Made by a program: the position numbers and the translations under genes
Notes under the pieces: model-generated
Told to the model about the DNA's origin: nothing
Database searches by the model: none
Seen by the model: only the letters and a program-made list of their open reading frames with translations
Origin: Micromonospora_H sonneratiae
Lineage (GTDB): Bacteria > Actinomycetota > Actinomycetes > Mycobacteriales > Micromonosporaceae
Length of the DNA stretch: 64,000 bases
Direction: 5' to 3'
Assembly (NCBI RefSeq): GCF_042679305.1
Contig: NZ_JBHTMP010000006.1
Coordinates: forward strand, 124,001-188,000
Part shown: positions 39,886 through 49,723 of the stretch, piece by piece
Layout: every line of letters begins with the position of its first letter
Position numbering within the stretch: position 1 is the first letter of the stretch

Positions 39886-42800
39886 ATGGAACAGCAGCAG
39901 CAGCCGACCGGGGACGCGGACCTGGGCGTCGAGCCGATCGCGATCGTCGGACTGGCCGCGCGTGTGCCCGGGGCGAACGACGTGCGTCAGTTCTGGCGCA
40001 ACCTGGTCGACGGGGTCGAGTCGCTCACCCACTTCACCCGCGAGGAGCAACTCGCCCAGGGTGCCAAGCCCGCCGAACTGGACGACCCGGGCTGGGTCAA
40101 CTGCGCGCCGATCGTCGACGGCTTCGACGAGTTCGACGCCGGCCTGTTCGGGATGACGGCTCGGGAAGCGGAGGTGATGGACCCGCAGCACCGGCTGTTC
40201 CTGGAGTCGTGCTTCACCGCACTACAGGACGCCGGCTACGACCCGGCCCGCTACTCGGGCGCGATCGGGGTGTACGCGGGCACCGGCGGCAACACCTATC
40301 TCCGGGACAACGTGCTGCGCAACCGCCGGATCAGCGGCTCCCCGCACACGGCGGTGTCGATCGCCACCGGTAACTCACCCAACTACGTGGCCACCACCCC
40401 GTCGTACCGGCTCGACCTGCGTGGCCCGAGCATGACCGTGCACACCGCCTGTTCGACCTCGCTGGTCGCGTTCCACCTCGCCTGCGAGGCCCTGCGCAAC
40501 GGCGAGTGCGACATGGCCCTGGCCGGCGGTGTCAACGTCGAGCCGGCCACCGGCTATCTCGGCATGGACGGGTTCACCTCGCCCGACGGACACTGCCGCC
40601 CGTTTGACGCGGACGCCAGCGGCACCGTCTGGGGCAGTGGTGTGGGCGTGACGCTACTCAAGCGGCTCTCCGACGCGATCGCCGACGGTGACACGATCCG
40701 GGCGCTCGTCCTCGGCAACGCGATCAACAACGACGGCGCCAGCAAGGTCGGGTTCACCGCGCCGAGCATCGACGGGCAGATGGAGGCCATCGCCCAGGCC
40801 GTCGCGGTGGCCGACATCGACCCCCGCACCATCACCTACGTCGAGGCGCACGGCACCGGTACCGCGATGGGCGACCCGATCGAGATCGCCGCGCTGTCCG
40901 CGGTGTACGGCAAGGACACCAGCGACCGGGGCTGGTGCGGGATCGGCTCGGTCAAGTCCAACATCGGTCACCTGAGCCAGCCGTCCGGCATCGTCAGCGT
41001 GATCAAGGCCGTTCTCGCGATGGAACACGGGATGATCCCACCCACCATCAACTACGAGCGGCCCAACCCCGCCATCGACTTTGCCGACACCCCGTTCTAC
41101 GTGGCGAACACCCTGACCAAGTGGGACACCGACGGGGTGCCCCGCCGGGCCGGGGTCAGTTCGTTCGGCATCGGTGGCACCAACGCGCACGTCGTGCTGG
41201 AGCAGGCCCCGGAGTCCGACCGGGTCGGTGCGGACCGGGCGCGTCCCGTACAGCTGCTCCAGGTCTCCGCCAAGACGGAGACGGCGCTCGACCGGGCGGT
41301 GACGCAACTCGCCGACCACCTCGCGGACACCTCCGAGGCGGCCCCCGAGTATCTCGCCGACGTCGCGGCCACCCTGCGGGGCGGCCGTCAGGAGTACGAA
41401 CACCGGGCGGTCGTGGTGGCCAGCGACCTGCCGGACGCGGTTGCCGCCCTGCGGAGCCGGACCCGCCGGCAGACCGGAACAGCCGACGGGTCAGCGCCGA
41501 AGGTCGCCTTCCTCTTCTCCGGCCAGGGCGCCCAGTACGCGGGTATGGGGGCCGAGCTCTACCGGCAGGAGCCGGTCTTCGCCGCCGCCGTCGACGAGTG
41601 CGCGGCGCTGCTGACCCCCGACCTCGGCCTCGACATCCGCGACCTGGTCCTGGGCCGGGTCGACGACGCCGGGGAGCAGCTCACCCAGACCCGCTACACC
41701 CAGCCCGCCCTGTTCGTCGTCGAGTACGCGCTGGCCACCCTGTGGCGCAGCCGTGGCGTGCGCCCGGCGGCGATGATCGGCCACTCCATCGGCGAGTACG
41801 TCGCGGCGACCGTGGCCGGGGTGTTCAGCCTGTCCGACGCCCTACGGGTGGTCGTCGCCCGGGGCCGGCTCATGCAGTCGTTGCCGGCCGGTTCGATGTT
41901 CGCCGTGTCGCTCGACGAGTCGGTGGTGGTCGACTGGTTGCCCGAGGGCGTCACCATCGCGACGGTCAACGGACCGGGAACCTGCGTCATCGCGGGGGAG
42001 AGCGAGCTGGTCGCCACCTTCGCCGAGAGCCTCAAGGGCAAGGGCAAGAAGGTCAGTGTCAAGGAGTTGCGTACCTCGCACGCCTTCCACTCGCCGATGA
42101 TGGATCCCATCCTGGCCGAGTTCACCGCGGTCATGGCGGGTACGAAGCTCAACCGTCCGACCACGCCGTTCCTGTCCAACGTGTCCGGTACCTGGATCAC
42201 CGACGAGCAGGCCACCGACCCGGCCTACTGGGCTGCGCACCTGCGTCAGCCGGTACGGTTCGGGGCGTGCGTCGCGACGCTGCTGGCCGAGGGACTCTGG
42301 GCGCTGGTGGAGTGCGGGCCGGGCAAGCAACTGGCCAGCCTGGCCCGGATGCAGGTTGCCAAGGGCAGCCCGGAGCAGCGTAGGTTCACGCCGCTGCCGA
42401 GCCTGCCCAGCCCCGGTGACTCGACCGGTGACCTGGCCACCTTCTATGCCGCGACCGGTGCGCTGTGGGTGCATGGCGTCGCCGTACGGCAGCCGGTCGA
42501 CGACGGGACCCGGCGCGTGCCGCTGCCGGTGTACCCGTTCGAGCGCACCCGCTACTGGATCGACCCCGATCCGGAGGAGACCGCACCGGCGACCGTGACT
42601 GCACCGAGCGGCCCCCGGCCGCTGGCCGAGTGGTTCGCGGTACCGGTCTGGCGGCAGTTGGCCAGCGACGGGCAGACCGTCCCGCTCGGCCGCTGCCTCG
42701 TCTTCGTCGCCGGACCGCGGGGCGCGGCGCTGGCCGACGGGTTGCGGTCCGCCGGAGCCGACCTGGTCGAGGTACGCACGGGGGCACAGTTCGCGTCGAC

Positions 42801-45399
42801 CGACACGGGTTTCCAGCTCCGGCCGGGAGCCCGCGAGGACTACGACGCGCTGGTTGCCGCGTTGGCGGAGACCGGCCTGCCGCAGCGACTGGTCCACGCG
42901 TTCGCGCTCGACGGGGCGGCGACCGGGAGCGACATCGACGCCACCTGGCTGGCGCAGGACCTCGGCTTCTTCAGCGTGCTGAACCTGACCCAGGCGCTGG
43001 CCGGTGCCGGGCTGACCGCGGAGGCGGCGGAGACCGGTCTGCGGTTGGACCTGGTGGCGTCCGGCATCGGTGACGTCCAGGGTGGTGACCTGACCCGTCC
43101 GGAGCACGCCACGCTGGTGGGTCTGGCCCGGGTGCTGCCGGTCGAGTTGCCGGGTATGGCGGTCCGGTTGATCGACGCGGATCCGAGCAGCGACGCGGTC
43201 GCTCCGGTCGTCGCGGAACTACGGCGCCCCGACGGCCCGGACCGGGCCGAGGTCGCGCTGCGCGGTGGCCGTCGCTGGGTCACCGGCTATGAGCAGGTCA
43301 CCCTGGCCGGGGAGGCGTCCCCGGGGGCCCTGCGGCCGGGCGGCCGGTACGTCATCACCGGTGGCCTCGGTGGAATCGGTATCACCCTCGCCGAGGACTT
43401 CGCCCAGCGGGTGCAGGCGAAGCTGGTGCTGCTGGCCCGGTCCGGTCTGCCCGCCCGGGAGGAGTGGGACAACCACCTCGCCCTGCACGGCAGTGACCCG
43501 GCCGATCGGGTCGGCCGCGCCATCACCGCGATCCGCCGGATGGAAGGCGCGGGCGCCGAGGTCCTCGTGCTGTCCGCCGACGTAACCGACCCGGCCGACC
43601 TGCGGCGGGTACGGCAGGCCGCGGAGGAGGCCTTCGGCGGTGTCGACGGTATCGTGCACGCGGCCGGTCTGCCCGGTGGCGGCATGGCCGAGATCAAGGA
43701 GCGGGCCGAGGCCGAGCGGGTGCTGGCACCGAAGCTGGCGGGCACCCTGGCCCTGGCCCAGGTCTTCGGCGACCTGCCGATGGACTTCGTGGTGCTCTGC
43801 TCGTCGATCACCGCCGTGGCCGGTGGCTTCGGACAGGTCGACTACTGCGCGGCCAACAACTTCCTGGACGCGTACGCCCGCAGTGGGCACGGCTGGAGTG
43901 CCCCGGTGCTCTCGCAGAACTGGGGTGGCTGGGCCGAGGTCGGCATGGCGGTCGAGACCAAGGCACCGGCCGGGTTCTCCGGCGTCAGCCGGGACAGCGT
44001 CACCACCTCCGTGTCGCACCCGGTGCTCTCCACCCGGGTCAGCTCGGCCGAGCACACCGTCGTGCACGGACTCGTCTCGGCCAGCACCCACTGGCTGCTC
44101 GACGAGCACCGTATCGGTGGGGTGCCGGTGGTGCCGGGCACCGCGCACCTGGAGTGCACCCGGGCCGCCGTCGCGGCCAGCATCCCCGCGCCCGCCCCGG
44201 GACACGTCGTCGAGCTGCGTGACGTGGCGTTCCTGGAGCCGTTCTCGGTTCCCGACGGTGGGGTGGCCCAGTACCGGGTGGAGCTGTCCAGTGACGACGA
44301 TGCCACGGAGTTCCAGATCCAGAGCCTGTCCGGGGGGAGCAGCAGGACCCACGTACGGGGATCGGCCGGCTGGACCGCGGAGGAGCCGGGCCCGTCGGTG
44401 GACATCCCGGCGGTGGTCGGCCGCTGCCGCCGCATCGACGACGACAACTCGTTCGGTCGGGGCCGGACCAGCATGCTGACCTTCGGCCCGCGCTGGAACT
44501 CGCTGCGTGAGCACTACCTGGGTGAGGCGGAGGAACTGGCCCGGATCGAGGCGCCGGAGGTGGCGTTCGACGATCTGGGCAGCTGGGGCCTACAGCCGGC
44601 GTTGCTGGACGTGGCCACCGCGTTCGGTCGGGGCCGGGGAGAAGGCACCTACCTTCCGCTCTCCTACGGGCGCATCGTGGTACGCGGGCCGTTGCCCCGG
44701 GTCTTCTACAGCTACCTGCGCTACCGGGACAGCTCGACCGACGACGTCGTCGCCGCCGACCTGTCACTGGTCGACGTCGAGGGCCGGGAGATCGTCGCGA
44801 TCAGCGAGTTCGTGTTGCGCAAGGTCGACCAGGACGCGGTGACCGGCGGACTCGCGGCGGCAGCCGGGGAGACCCCGGCCGCCGACCAGCGGCCCGTCGC
44901 ACCGTCGGACGACATCCGACCGGTCGACGGTGCCGAGGCGTTCCGGCGGACCGTGGCGGCCGACCTCGGCCCGCAGGTGGTGATCGTGACCCATGCGGTG
45001 GCCGACGTCCTGGCCCGGGCCAGCCGGGTCACCACCGACACGATCGAGACCGATCTCGACGCGACACCGACGTCGACGGCCGGGGCGGTTGGCGGGACGA
45101 CCGCACCGACCACCGAACTGGAGGCGACCCTCGTCGCTGTGTGGCAGGACGCTCTCGGCGTACCGGCCGTCGGCATCGACGACGACTTCTTCGCGCTCGG
45201 CGGTAACTCGCTGGTCGCGGTCCAGTTGATCGCCGCGATGCGGAAGGCGGTCGGCGTCCGGTTGCCGATGCGCAGCATGTTCGAGACGCCGACCGTGGCC
45301 GGACTGGCCGCCCGGATCGAGGAACTGCGGGCCGCCACGGCCGAGGAGCCGGCCCCGCAACCGCAGACCGATGCCATTCCGCGGCTGCCCCGCGCGTGA
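39886..45399 (+). CDS. type I PKS module: KS-AT-KR-DH-ACP
   Basis: 1837 aa; ATG at 39886 follows GAGGGAACTGAGG. KS 12-440 with Cys189 (HTACSTS), EAHGTGT and NIGHLSQ. AT about 545-850 with Ser634 (GHSIGEY) and HAFH at 732-735, the malonyl-CoA-type signature. A structural KR half about 900-1140, then a catalytic KR about 1150-1360 (GGLGGIG; SSITAVAGGFGQVDYCAANNF). The DH comes after the KR, about 1385-1670, with H1408 in HRIGGVPVVPG and D1575 in LLDVAT, where the usual Gln/His four residues on is Ala. ACP around Ser1775 (FFALGGNSLVAV). One malonyl-derived unit reduced to an enoyl or hydroxyl is expected. The KR-DH order is the reverse of the common modular arrangement. This AT may also serve the AT-less KS upstream. 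Confidence 0.92.
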   Translation: MEQQQQPTGDADLGVEPIAIVGLAARVPGANDVRQFWRNLVDGVESLTHFTREEQLAQGAKPAELDDPGWVNCAPIVDGFDEFDAGLFGMTAREAEVMDPQHRLFLESCFTALQDAGYDPARYSGAIGVYAGTGGNTYLRDNVLRNRRISGSPHTAVSIATGNSPNYVATTPSYRLDLRGPSMTVHTACSTSLVAFHLACEALRNGECDMALAGGVNVEPATGYLGMDGFTSPDGHCRPFDADASGTVWGSGVGVTLLKRLSDAIADGDTIRALVLGNAINNDGASKVGFTAPSIDGQMEAIAQAVAVADIDPRTITYVEAHGTGTAMGDPIEIAALSAVYGKDTSDRGWCGIGSVKSNIGHLSQPSGIVSVIKAVLAMEHGMIPPTINYERPNPAIDFADTPFYVANTLTKWDTDGVPRRAGVSSFGIGGTNAHVVLEQAPESDRVGADRARPVQLLQVSAKTETALDRAVTQLADHLADTSEAAPEYLADVAATLRGGRQEYEHRAVVVASDLPDAVAALRSRTRRQTGTADGSAPKVAFLFSGQGAQYAGMGAELYRQEPVFAAAVDECAALLTPDLGLDIRDLVLGRVDDAGEQLTQTRYTQPALFVVEYALATLWRSRGVRPAAMIGHSIGEYVAATVAGVFSLSDALRVVVARGRLMQSLPAGSMFAVSLDESVVVDWLPEGVTIATVNGPGTCVIAGESELVATFAESLKGKGKKVSVKELRTSHAFHSPMMDPILAEFTAVMAGTKLNRPTTPFLSNVSGTWITDEQATDPAYWAAHLRQPVRFGACVATLLAEGLWALVECGPGKQLASLARMQVAKGSPEQRRFTPLPSLPSPGDSTGDLATFYAATGALWVHGVAVRQPVDDGTRRVPLPVYPFERTRYWIDPDPEETAPATVTAPSGPRPLAEWFAVPVWRQLASDGQTVPLGRCLVFVAGPRGAALADGLRSAGADLVEVRTGAQFASTDTGFQLRPGAREDYDALVAALAETGLPQRLVHAFALDGAATGSDIDATWLAQDLGFFSVLNLTQALAGAGLTAEAAETGLRLDLVASGIGDVQGGDLTRPEHATLVGLARVLPVELPGMAVRLIDADPSSDAVAPVVAELRRPDGPDRAEVALRGGRRWVTGYEQVTLAGEASPGALRPGGRYVITGGLGGIGITLAEDFAQRVQAKLVLLARSGLPAREEWDNHLALHGSDPADRVGRAITAIRRMEGAGAEVLVLSADVTDPADLRRVRQAAEEAFGGVDGIVHAAGLPGGGMAEIKERAEAERVLAPKLAGTLALAQVFGDLPMDFVVLCSSITAVAGGFGQVDYCAANNFLDAYARSGHGWSAPVLSQNWGGWAEVGMAVETKAPAGFSGVSRDSVTTSVSHPVLSTRVSSAEHTVVHGLVSASTHWLLDEHRIGGVPVVPGTAHLECTRAAVAASIPAPAPGHVVELRDVAFLEPFSVPDGGVAQYRVELSSDDDATEFQIQSLSGGSSRTHVRGSAGWTAEEPGPSVDIPAVVGRCRRIDDDNSFGRGRTSMLTFGPRWNSLREHYLGEAEELARIEAPEVAFDDLGSWGLQPALLDVATAFGRGRGEGTYLPLSYGRIVVRGPLPRVFYSYLRYRDSSTDDVVAADLSLVDVEGREIVAISEFVLRKVDQDAVTGGLAAAAGETPAADQRPVAPSDDIRPVDGAEAFRRTVAADLGPQVVIVTHAVADVLARASRVTTDTIETDLDATPTSTAGAVGGTTAPTTELEATLVAVWQDALGVPAVGIDDDFFALGGNSLVAVQLIAAMRKAVGVRLPMRSMFETPTVAGLAARIEELRAATAEEPAPQPQTDAIPRLPRA

Positions 45400-45440
45400 C
45401 CAGTACTCCGCGTGACCAGTACTCCGCGTGACCAGGACTC
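45394..45440 (+). repeat. three tandem 16-bp repeats across the PKS stop codon
   Basis: GCGTGACCAGTACTCC is present at 45394-45409 and 45410-45425, with a third, slightly altered copy (GCGTGACCAGGACTC) at 45426-45440. The first copy contains the PKS stop TGA. The repeats end at the AAGGAG of the hydroxylase gene. Probably slippage-generated spacer sequence. Confidence 0.85.
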
Positions 45441-45450
45441 AAGGAGACGA

Positions 45451-46407
45451 GTGAGCGACATGACCGCTACCCCGTTGCCGTTGACCATCAAGTCTGACGG
45501 CACACCCATCACCGAGTTGATCGCCAGCCGTCGCGCGGAGTTCCGCGCGGCGCTGGTGGAGCACGGCGCTGTCCTGTTCCGAGGGTTCGAAGTTGGTGGC
45601 GTCGACGGTTTCGACCAGGTGGTACGGGCCCTGTCCGGTGCCCCGCTGACCTACACCGAGCGTTCGTCGCCCCGCAGCACGATCAAGGGGCAGGTCTACA
45701 CCTCGACGGACTACCCGCCGGACGAGGAGATCTTCCTGCACAACGAGAACTCGTACCAGGCGGCCTGGCCGTTGACGTTGTACTTCTACTGCATCACTCC
45801 GCCGACGACGCTCGGTGCCACTCCGCTGGCCGACGTCCGTCGTGTGTACGAGGAGATCGACCCGGCCGTACGGGAGGAGTTCGCCCGGCGGCGCTGGATG
45901 GTCGTACGCAACTTCCACCCGGACTTCGGCACGCCGTGGCAGCACGTGTTCAACACCGATGACCGGGACGAGATCGAGGCCTACGGCGAGAAGAACGGCA
46001 TCAGGATCGACTGGATCGGCAAGAACGGCATGCGTACCACGTCGGTCCGGGACGCCATCCACTACCGGCCCGGCAGCGACGTGCCCCGCTGGTTCAACCA
46101 CGCCACCTTCTTCCACGTGAGCACGCTCGCCAAGGACCTGCAGGAAGGTCTCCTGGCGATGTTCGGCGAGGAGGGTCTGCCGACCAACACCTACTACGGT
46201 GACGGCGGGCAGATCCCGGCCGACGTGATGGACCACCTCCGGTCGGCGTACCGGGCCGCGTCGACCCGCTTCGACTACCACCGGGACGACGTGCTGGTCG
46301 TCGACAACATGACCGCCGCGCACGCCCGCGAGCCGTTCACCGGGCCACGCAAGATCGCAGTCGCGATGGCCGAGCCCTACACCCCCAACACCCAGCAGGA
46401 GAAGTGA
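45451..46407 (+). CDS. SyrP/TauD-type Fe(II)/2-oxoglutarate hydroxylase
   Basis: A non-heme iron dioxygenase (318 aa from the GTG at 45451, which has AAGGAG 4 nt upstream; an ATG three codons later is possible). The iron ligands are H97 and E99 in FLHNENSYQ and the distal H291 in NMTAAHAREPF. ERSSPRSTIKGQVYTSTDYPPDEEI is typical of the SyrP-like group that beta-hydroxylates Asp or similar residues on NRPS carrier domains. Next to an Asn-type A domain, beta-hydroxylation of Asn or Asp is the best guess. The stop forms TGATG with the MbtH gene. Confidence 0.87.
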   Translation: MSDMTATPLPLTIKSDGTPITELIASRRAEFRAALVEHGAVLFRGFEVGGVDGFDQVVRALSGAPLTYTERSSPRSTIKGQVYTSTDYPPDEEIFLHNENSYQAAWPLTLYFYCITPPTTLGATPLADVRRVYEEIDPAVREEFARRRWMVVRNFHPDFGTPWQHVFNTDDRDEIEAYGEKNGIRIDWIGKNGMRTTSVRDAIHYRPGSDVPRWFNHATFFHVSTLAKDLQEGLLAMFGEEGLPTNTYYGDGGQIPADVMDHLRSAYRAASTRFDYHRDDVLVVDNMTAAHAREPFTGPRKIAVAMAEPYTPNTQQEK

Positions 46408-46595
46408 TGAGCGAGCCCCGATTCGTCGTCGTCCGCAACGACGAGGAGCAGTACTCGATCTGGTCGGCCGACCAGGAGATTCCCGCGGGCTGGCACGACG
46501 CCGGCTTCACCGGCACCCGGGCCGAGTGCCTGGCACACGTGGACGAGGTGTGGACGGACATGCGGCCCCGGTCGGTACGCGAGGTGGCCCGATGA
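46407..46595 (+). CDS. MbtH-like protein
   Basis: A 62-aa NRPS accessory protein that binds and activates adenylation domains. It has the family pattern NDEEQYSIWSADQEIPAGWHDAGF and ECLAHVDEVWTDMRPRS. The ATG at 46407 lies in the TGATG overlap with the hydroxylase stop; a GTG one codon earlier is possible. Its stop overlaps the ATG of the following NRPS. It probably serves the Asn- and Ser-activating modules. Confidence 0.95.
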   Translation: MSEPRFVVVRNDEEQYSIWSADQEIPAGWHDAGFTGTRAECLAHVDEVWTDMRPRSVREVAR

Positions 46596-49500
46596 CGCAG
46601 GCGTCGCAGCGGGAGTGGACCTTTCCCGCCTCCGCCGCTCAGGAACGGGTGTGGATCGCCAACCAGTTCGATGTCGACTCGCCGGTCTACAACGTGTCGG
46701 CGTTCTGGAAGGCCCCGAAGGGGTTCACCAGCGATCAGGTGACGAGCCTGCTCAATGCGGTCGTCGCCCGGCACGAGGCGTTGCGGACCCATCTGCGTAC
46801 CGAGAACGGTGCCCTGGTGCAGGTGGTCCGCCCCGCCGAACCCGTAACCGACCTGCCGATCGTGGACTTCGGCGGGGTGGCCAAGGAAGAACGCAGCGAG
46901 AAGGTCTACACGTTCAGCGAGGAGTTGGCGCGTACCCCGATTCCGCTCGACCAGGCGCCGTTGTGGCGGGCACAGTTGCTGCGCTACGCCGACGACGAGT
47001 GGGTGCTGATGGTCGTCGTGCACCACGCGGTGTTCGACAGCCGCTCACAGGTGGTGTTCACCACCGAACTGAACACGCTGGCCGAAGCGGTCGTTTCCGG
47101 CTCCGACCCGAAACTTCCGGAGCTGGGAATCCAGTACGCGGACTTCGCCGTGTGGCAGCACGAACAGTTTACCGGCGCGGCGCTGGAGAAGCAGTTGACG
47201 TTCTGGCGGGACCGGCTGGCCGACGCCCCGCCGGTGACCGCGCTACCACTGGACCGGCCGCGTCCGTTCCGGATGGGCTACGCCGGTGACGAGGTACGGT
47301 TCGAACTGCCCGCCGGGCTGCTCGACCGGGTGACCGCGCTCGGCCGGAGCGCGGCGGCGACGCCGTTCATGGTCCTGTTGAGCGCGTACGCCGCGCTGCT
47401 GTCCCGACTGTCCAGCAGTGACGACGTGGTGGTCGGCATCTCCACCGCGGGGCGGGACCGTCCCGAACTCGACGAACTGATCGGCATGTTCGTCAACCCG
47501 GTCCCGCTGCGCTGCGACATCTCCGGTGACCCCACCGGTAGCGAGCTGCTCCAGCGGACCCGTGACGCGTTGCTGGAAGCGATGGACAACGGACAGACCC
47601 CGTTCCAGCGCATCGTGGAGGCGATCGCGCCGCACCGGGATCCGTCCATCCAGCCGATCTTCCAGGCCGCGTTCAACTTCATTCCCGAGTCCGGTATCGA
47701 CCCGGTGCTGTTGGGCACGGCAAAGGACGATCTCGCGTTCGACATCAGCACCGAGACCAGCCGGCTGATCTACCGTACCGACCTGTTCGACCGGTCCACG
47801 GCCGAGACGATCGTGCGTCGTTACGTACGGTTGCTCGAGGCGATCGTGGCCGAGCCCGGCCTGCGGGTGTCGCAACTTCCGCTGCTGGAGGAGGCGGAGC
47901 GGGAGGCCGTTCTGGGTACCTGGAACGACACCGCCCACGCCACGGTCGAGACCACCCTGGTCGAGGTCATCGAACGGCAGGTCCACGCCGCGCCGGAGCG
48001 GACCGCACTGGAGTGCGACGGGACGACGTTGACCTACGGGCAGCTCAACGCCCGGGCCAACCAACTGGCCCGGGTGCTGGTCAGCCGGGGGGCCGGCCCG
48101 GACTCACTGGTCGCGCTGGCCCTGCCCCGCTCGGCGGACCTGCTGGTGGCGATCCTGGCGGTGCTGAAGTCCGGAGCCGCCTACGTCCCCGTCGACACCG
48201 GTTACCCGGCGGAGCGGATCGCGTTCCTGCTCGGCGACGCGGCACCGACGCTGGTGCTGGCCGCGCCGGAGACGGCCGCCCTGGTACCGGCGGACGCGCT
48301 GGTGCTCGACGGCACGTACGACGGCGACGACTCCGACGTGACCGACGCCGAGCGGACGGTGCCGCTGCGCCCGGCCCACCCGGCGTACGTCATCTACACC
48401 TCCGGTTCGACGGGGCGGCCGAAGGGCGTGGTGGTGGAGCACCGCTCGGTCGACGCCTACCTGGCCTGGGCCCGGCAGGCCTACCCGAGCCTGTCCGGCA
48501 CGGCGCTGCTGCACTCGCCGGTGTCGTTCGACCTCACTGTCACCGGCCTGCTCGGGCCGCTCACCGCCGGTGGATCGGTCCGGTTGGCCGCGATCGACGA
48601 CCCGGCCGCCCGGGTCGGTGGCCAGCCGACGTTCCTGAAGGCGACCCCGGGGCACCTGCCCCTGCTGGATGGGCAGTTGTCGCCCACCGGTGACCTCGTC
48701 CTCGGTGGTGAGGCGCTCTCCAGCGAGGCGCTGACCGCCTGGCGGGCGGCGAACCCGGGGGTGGCGGTCACCAACGAGTACGGCCCCACCGAGGCCACCG
48801 TCGGCTGCGTCGCTGCCCGGATCGCACCGGGAGAAGCACTTCCGGCCGGTCAGGTCACCATCGGCACCCCGGTCTGGAACACCGAGGTCTACCTGCTCGA
48901 CGCGGCGTTGCAGCCGGTGCCGCCCGGTGTGGTGGGCGAGTTGTACGTCGCCGGTGACCAGCTCGCCCGGGGATACCTGCGGCGTCCGGGACTCACCGCC
49001 GAACGGTTCGTGCCCTGTCCGTACGGGGCGCCGGGGCGGCGGATGTACGCCACCGGCGACCTGGCCCGGTGGCGGGCCGACGGGACGATCGACTATCTGG
49101 GGCGCAGCGACCACCAGGTCAAGATCCGGGGTATGCGGGTCGAGTTGGGCGAGATCGAGTCGGCGCTGCTGGGCTACCCGGACGTACGCGAGGCGGTGGT
49201 GGTCGCCCGTACCGACGACCGGGGCGACACCAGCCTGGTCGCCTACGTGGTGACCTCGGCCAGCGCCGCCGAACTCTCCGCCGAACTGGCACGGCTTCTA
49301 CCTGCGCACATGGTGCCGACGGCGTTCGTCAACCTCGACGCCCTGCCGTTGACCCCGAACGGCAAGCTGGACCGGGGCGCCCTGCCGCTGCCGGAGACGG
49401 CGACGACGCCGAGCTATCTGGCACCGCGTACCGAAGCCGAGCGTCTGGTTGCCGAGATCTTCAGCGAGATCCTGCAGGTGGAGAAGGTCGGGGCGGAGGA

Positions 49501-49723
49501 CGACTTCTTCGCGCTGGGCGGCAACTCCCTGCGCGGTATGCGGGCGATGGCCCGGATCCGCGCTGACATCGAAGTCGACGTCCCGATGCGGTCGTTGTTC
49601 AGCTATCCCGTAGTTGCGGATCTCGCCGCCCAGATCGAGCGGCTGATCGCCGCCGAGGTCGACGAGCTCTCCGAAGCAGAGGTGGCCGCGCTGCTGGCGG
49701 CGGAAGAGGAAAACACCGAATGA
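46592..49723 (+). CDS. NRPS module: C-A(Asn)-PCP
   Basis: 1043 aa. Condensation domain 1-440; its active-site segment reads HHAVFDS (second His at 145), with Ser in place of the usual Gly. Adenylation domain about 455-955: YTSGSTGRPKG, SFDLTVTGLL, NEYGPTEATVG, YATGDLARW, PNGKLD. Specificity residues extract as D-L-T-K-V-G-E-V-G, very close to the known Asn code (DLTKLGEVG) and near Asp. Carrier around Ser979 (FFALGGNSLRGM). It is the penultimate module. No epimerisation domain. ATG at 46592 overlaps MbtH; the stop overlaps the next gene. Confidence 0.93.
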   Translation: MTQASQREWTFPASAAQERVWIANQFDVDSPVYNVSAFWKAPKGFTSDQVTSLLNAVVARHEALRTHLRTENGALVQVVRPAEPVTDLPIVDFGGVAKEERSEKVYTFSEELARTPIPLDQAPLWRAQLLRYADDEWVLMVVVHHAVFDSRSQVVFTTELNTLAEAVVSGSDPKLPELGIQYADFAVWQHEQFTGAALEKQLTFWRDRLADAPPVTALPLDRPRPFRMGYAGDEVRFELPAGLLDRVTALGRSAAATPFMVLLSAYAALLSRLSSSDDVVVGISTAGRDRPELDELIGMFVNPVPLRCDISGDPTGSELLQRTRDALLEAMDNGQTPFQRIVEAIAPHRDPSIQPIFQAAFNFIPESGIDPVLLGTAKDDLAFDISTETSRLIYRTDLFDRSTAETIVRRYVRLLEAIVAEPGLRVSQLPLLEEAEREAVLGTWNDTAHATVETTLVEVIERQVHAAPERTALECDGTTLTYGQLNARANQLARVLVSRGAGPDSLVALALPRSADLLVAILAVLKSGAAYVPVDTGYPAERIAFLLGDAAPTLVLAAPETAALVPADALVLDGTYDGDDSDVTDAERTVPLRPAHPAYVIYTSGSTGRPKGVVVEHRSVDAYLAWARQAYPSLSGTALLHSPVSFDLTVTGLLGPLTAGGSVRLAAIDDPAARVGGQPTFLKATPGHLPLLDGQLSPTGDLVLGGEALSSEALTAWRAANPGVAVTNEYGPTEATVGCVAARIAPGEALPAGQVTIGTPVWNTEVYLLDAALQPVPPGVVGELYVAGDQLARGYLRRPGLTAERFVPCPYGAPGRRMYATGDLARWRADGTIDYLGRSDHQVKIRGMRVELGEIESALLGYPDVREAVVVARTDDRGDTSLVAYVVTSASAAELSAELARLLPAHMVPTAFVNLDALPLTPNGKLDRGALPLPETATTPSYLAPRTEAERLVAEIFSEILQVEKVGAEDDFFALGGNSLRGMRAMARIRADIEVDVPMRSLFSYPVVADLAAQIERLIAAEVDELSEAEVAALLAAEEENTE

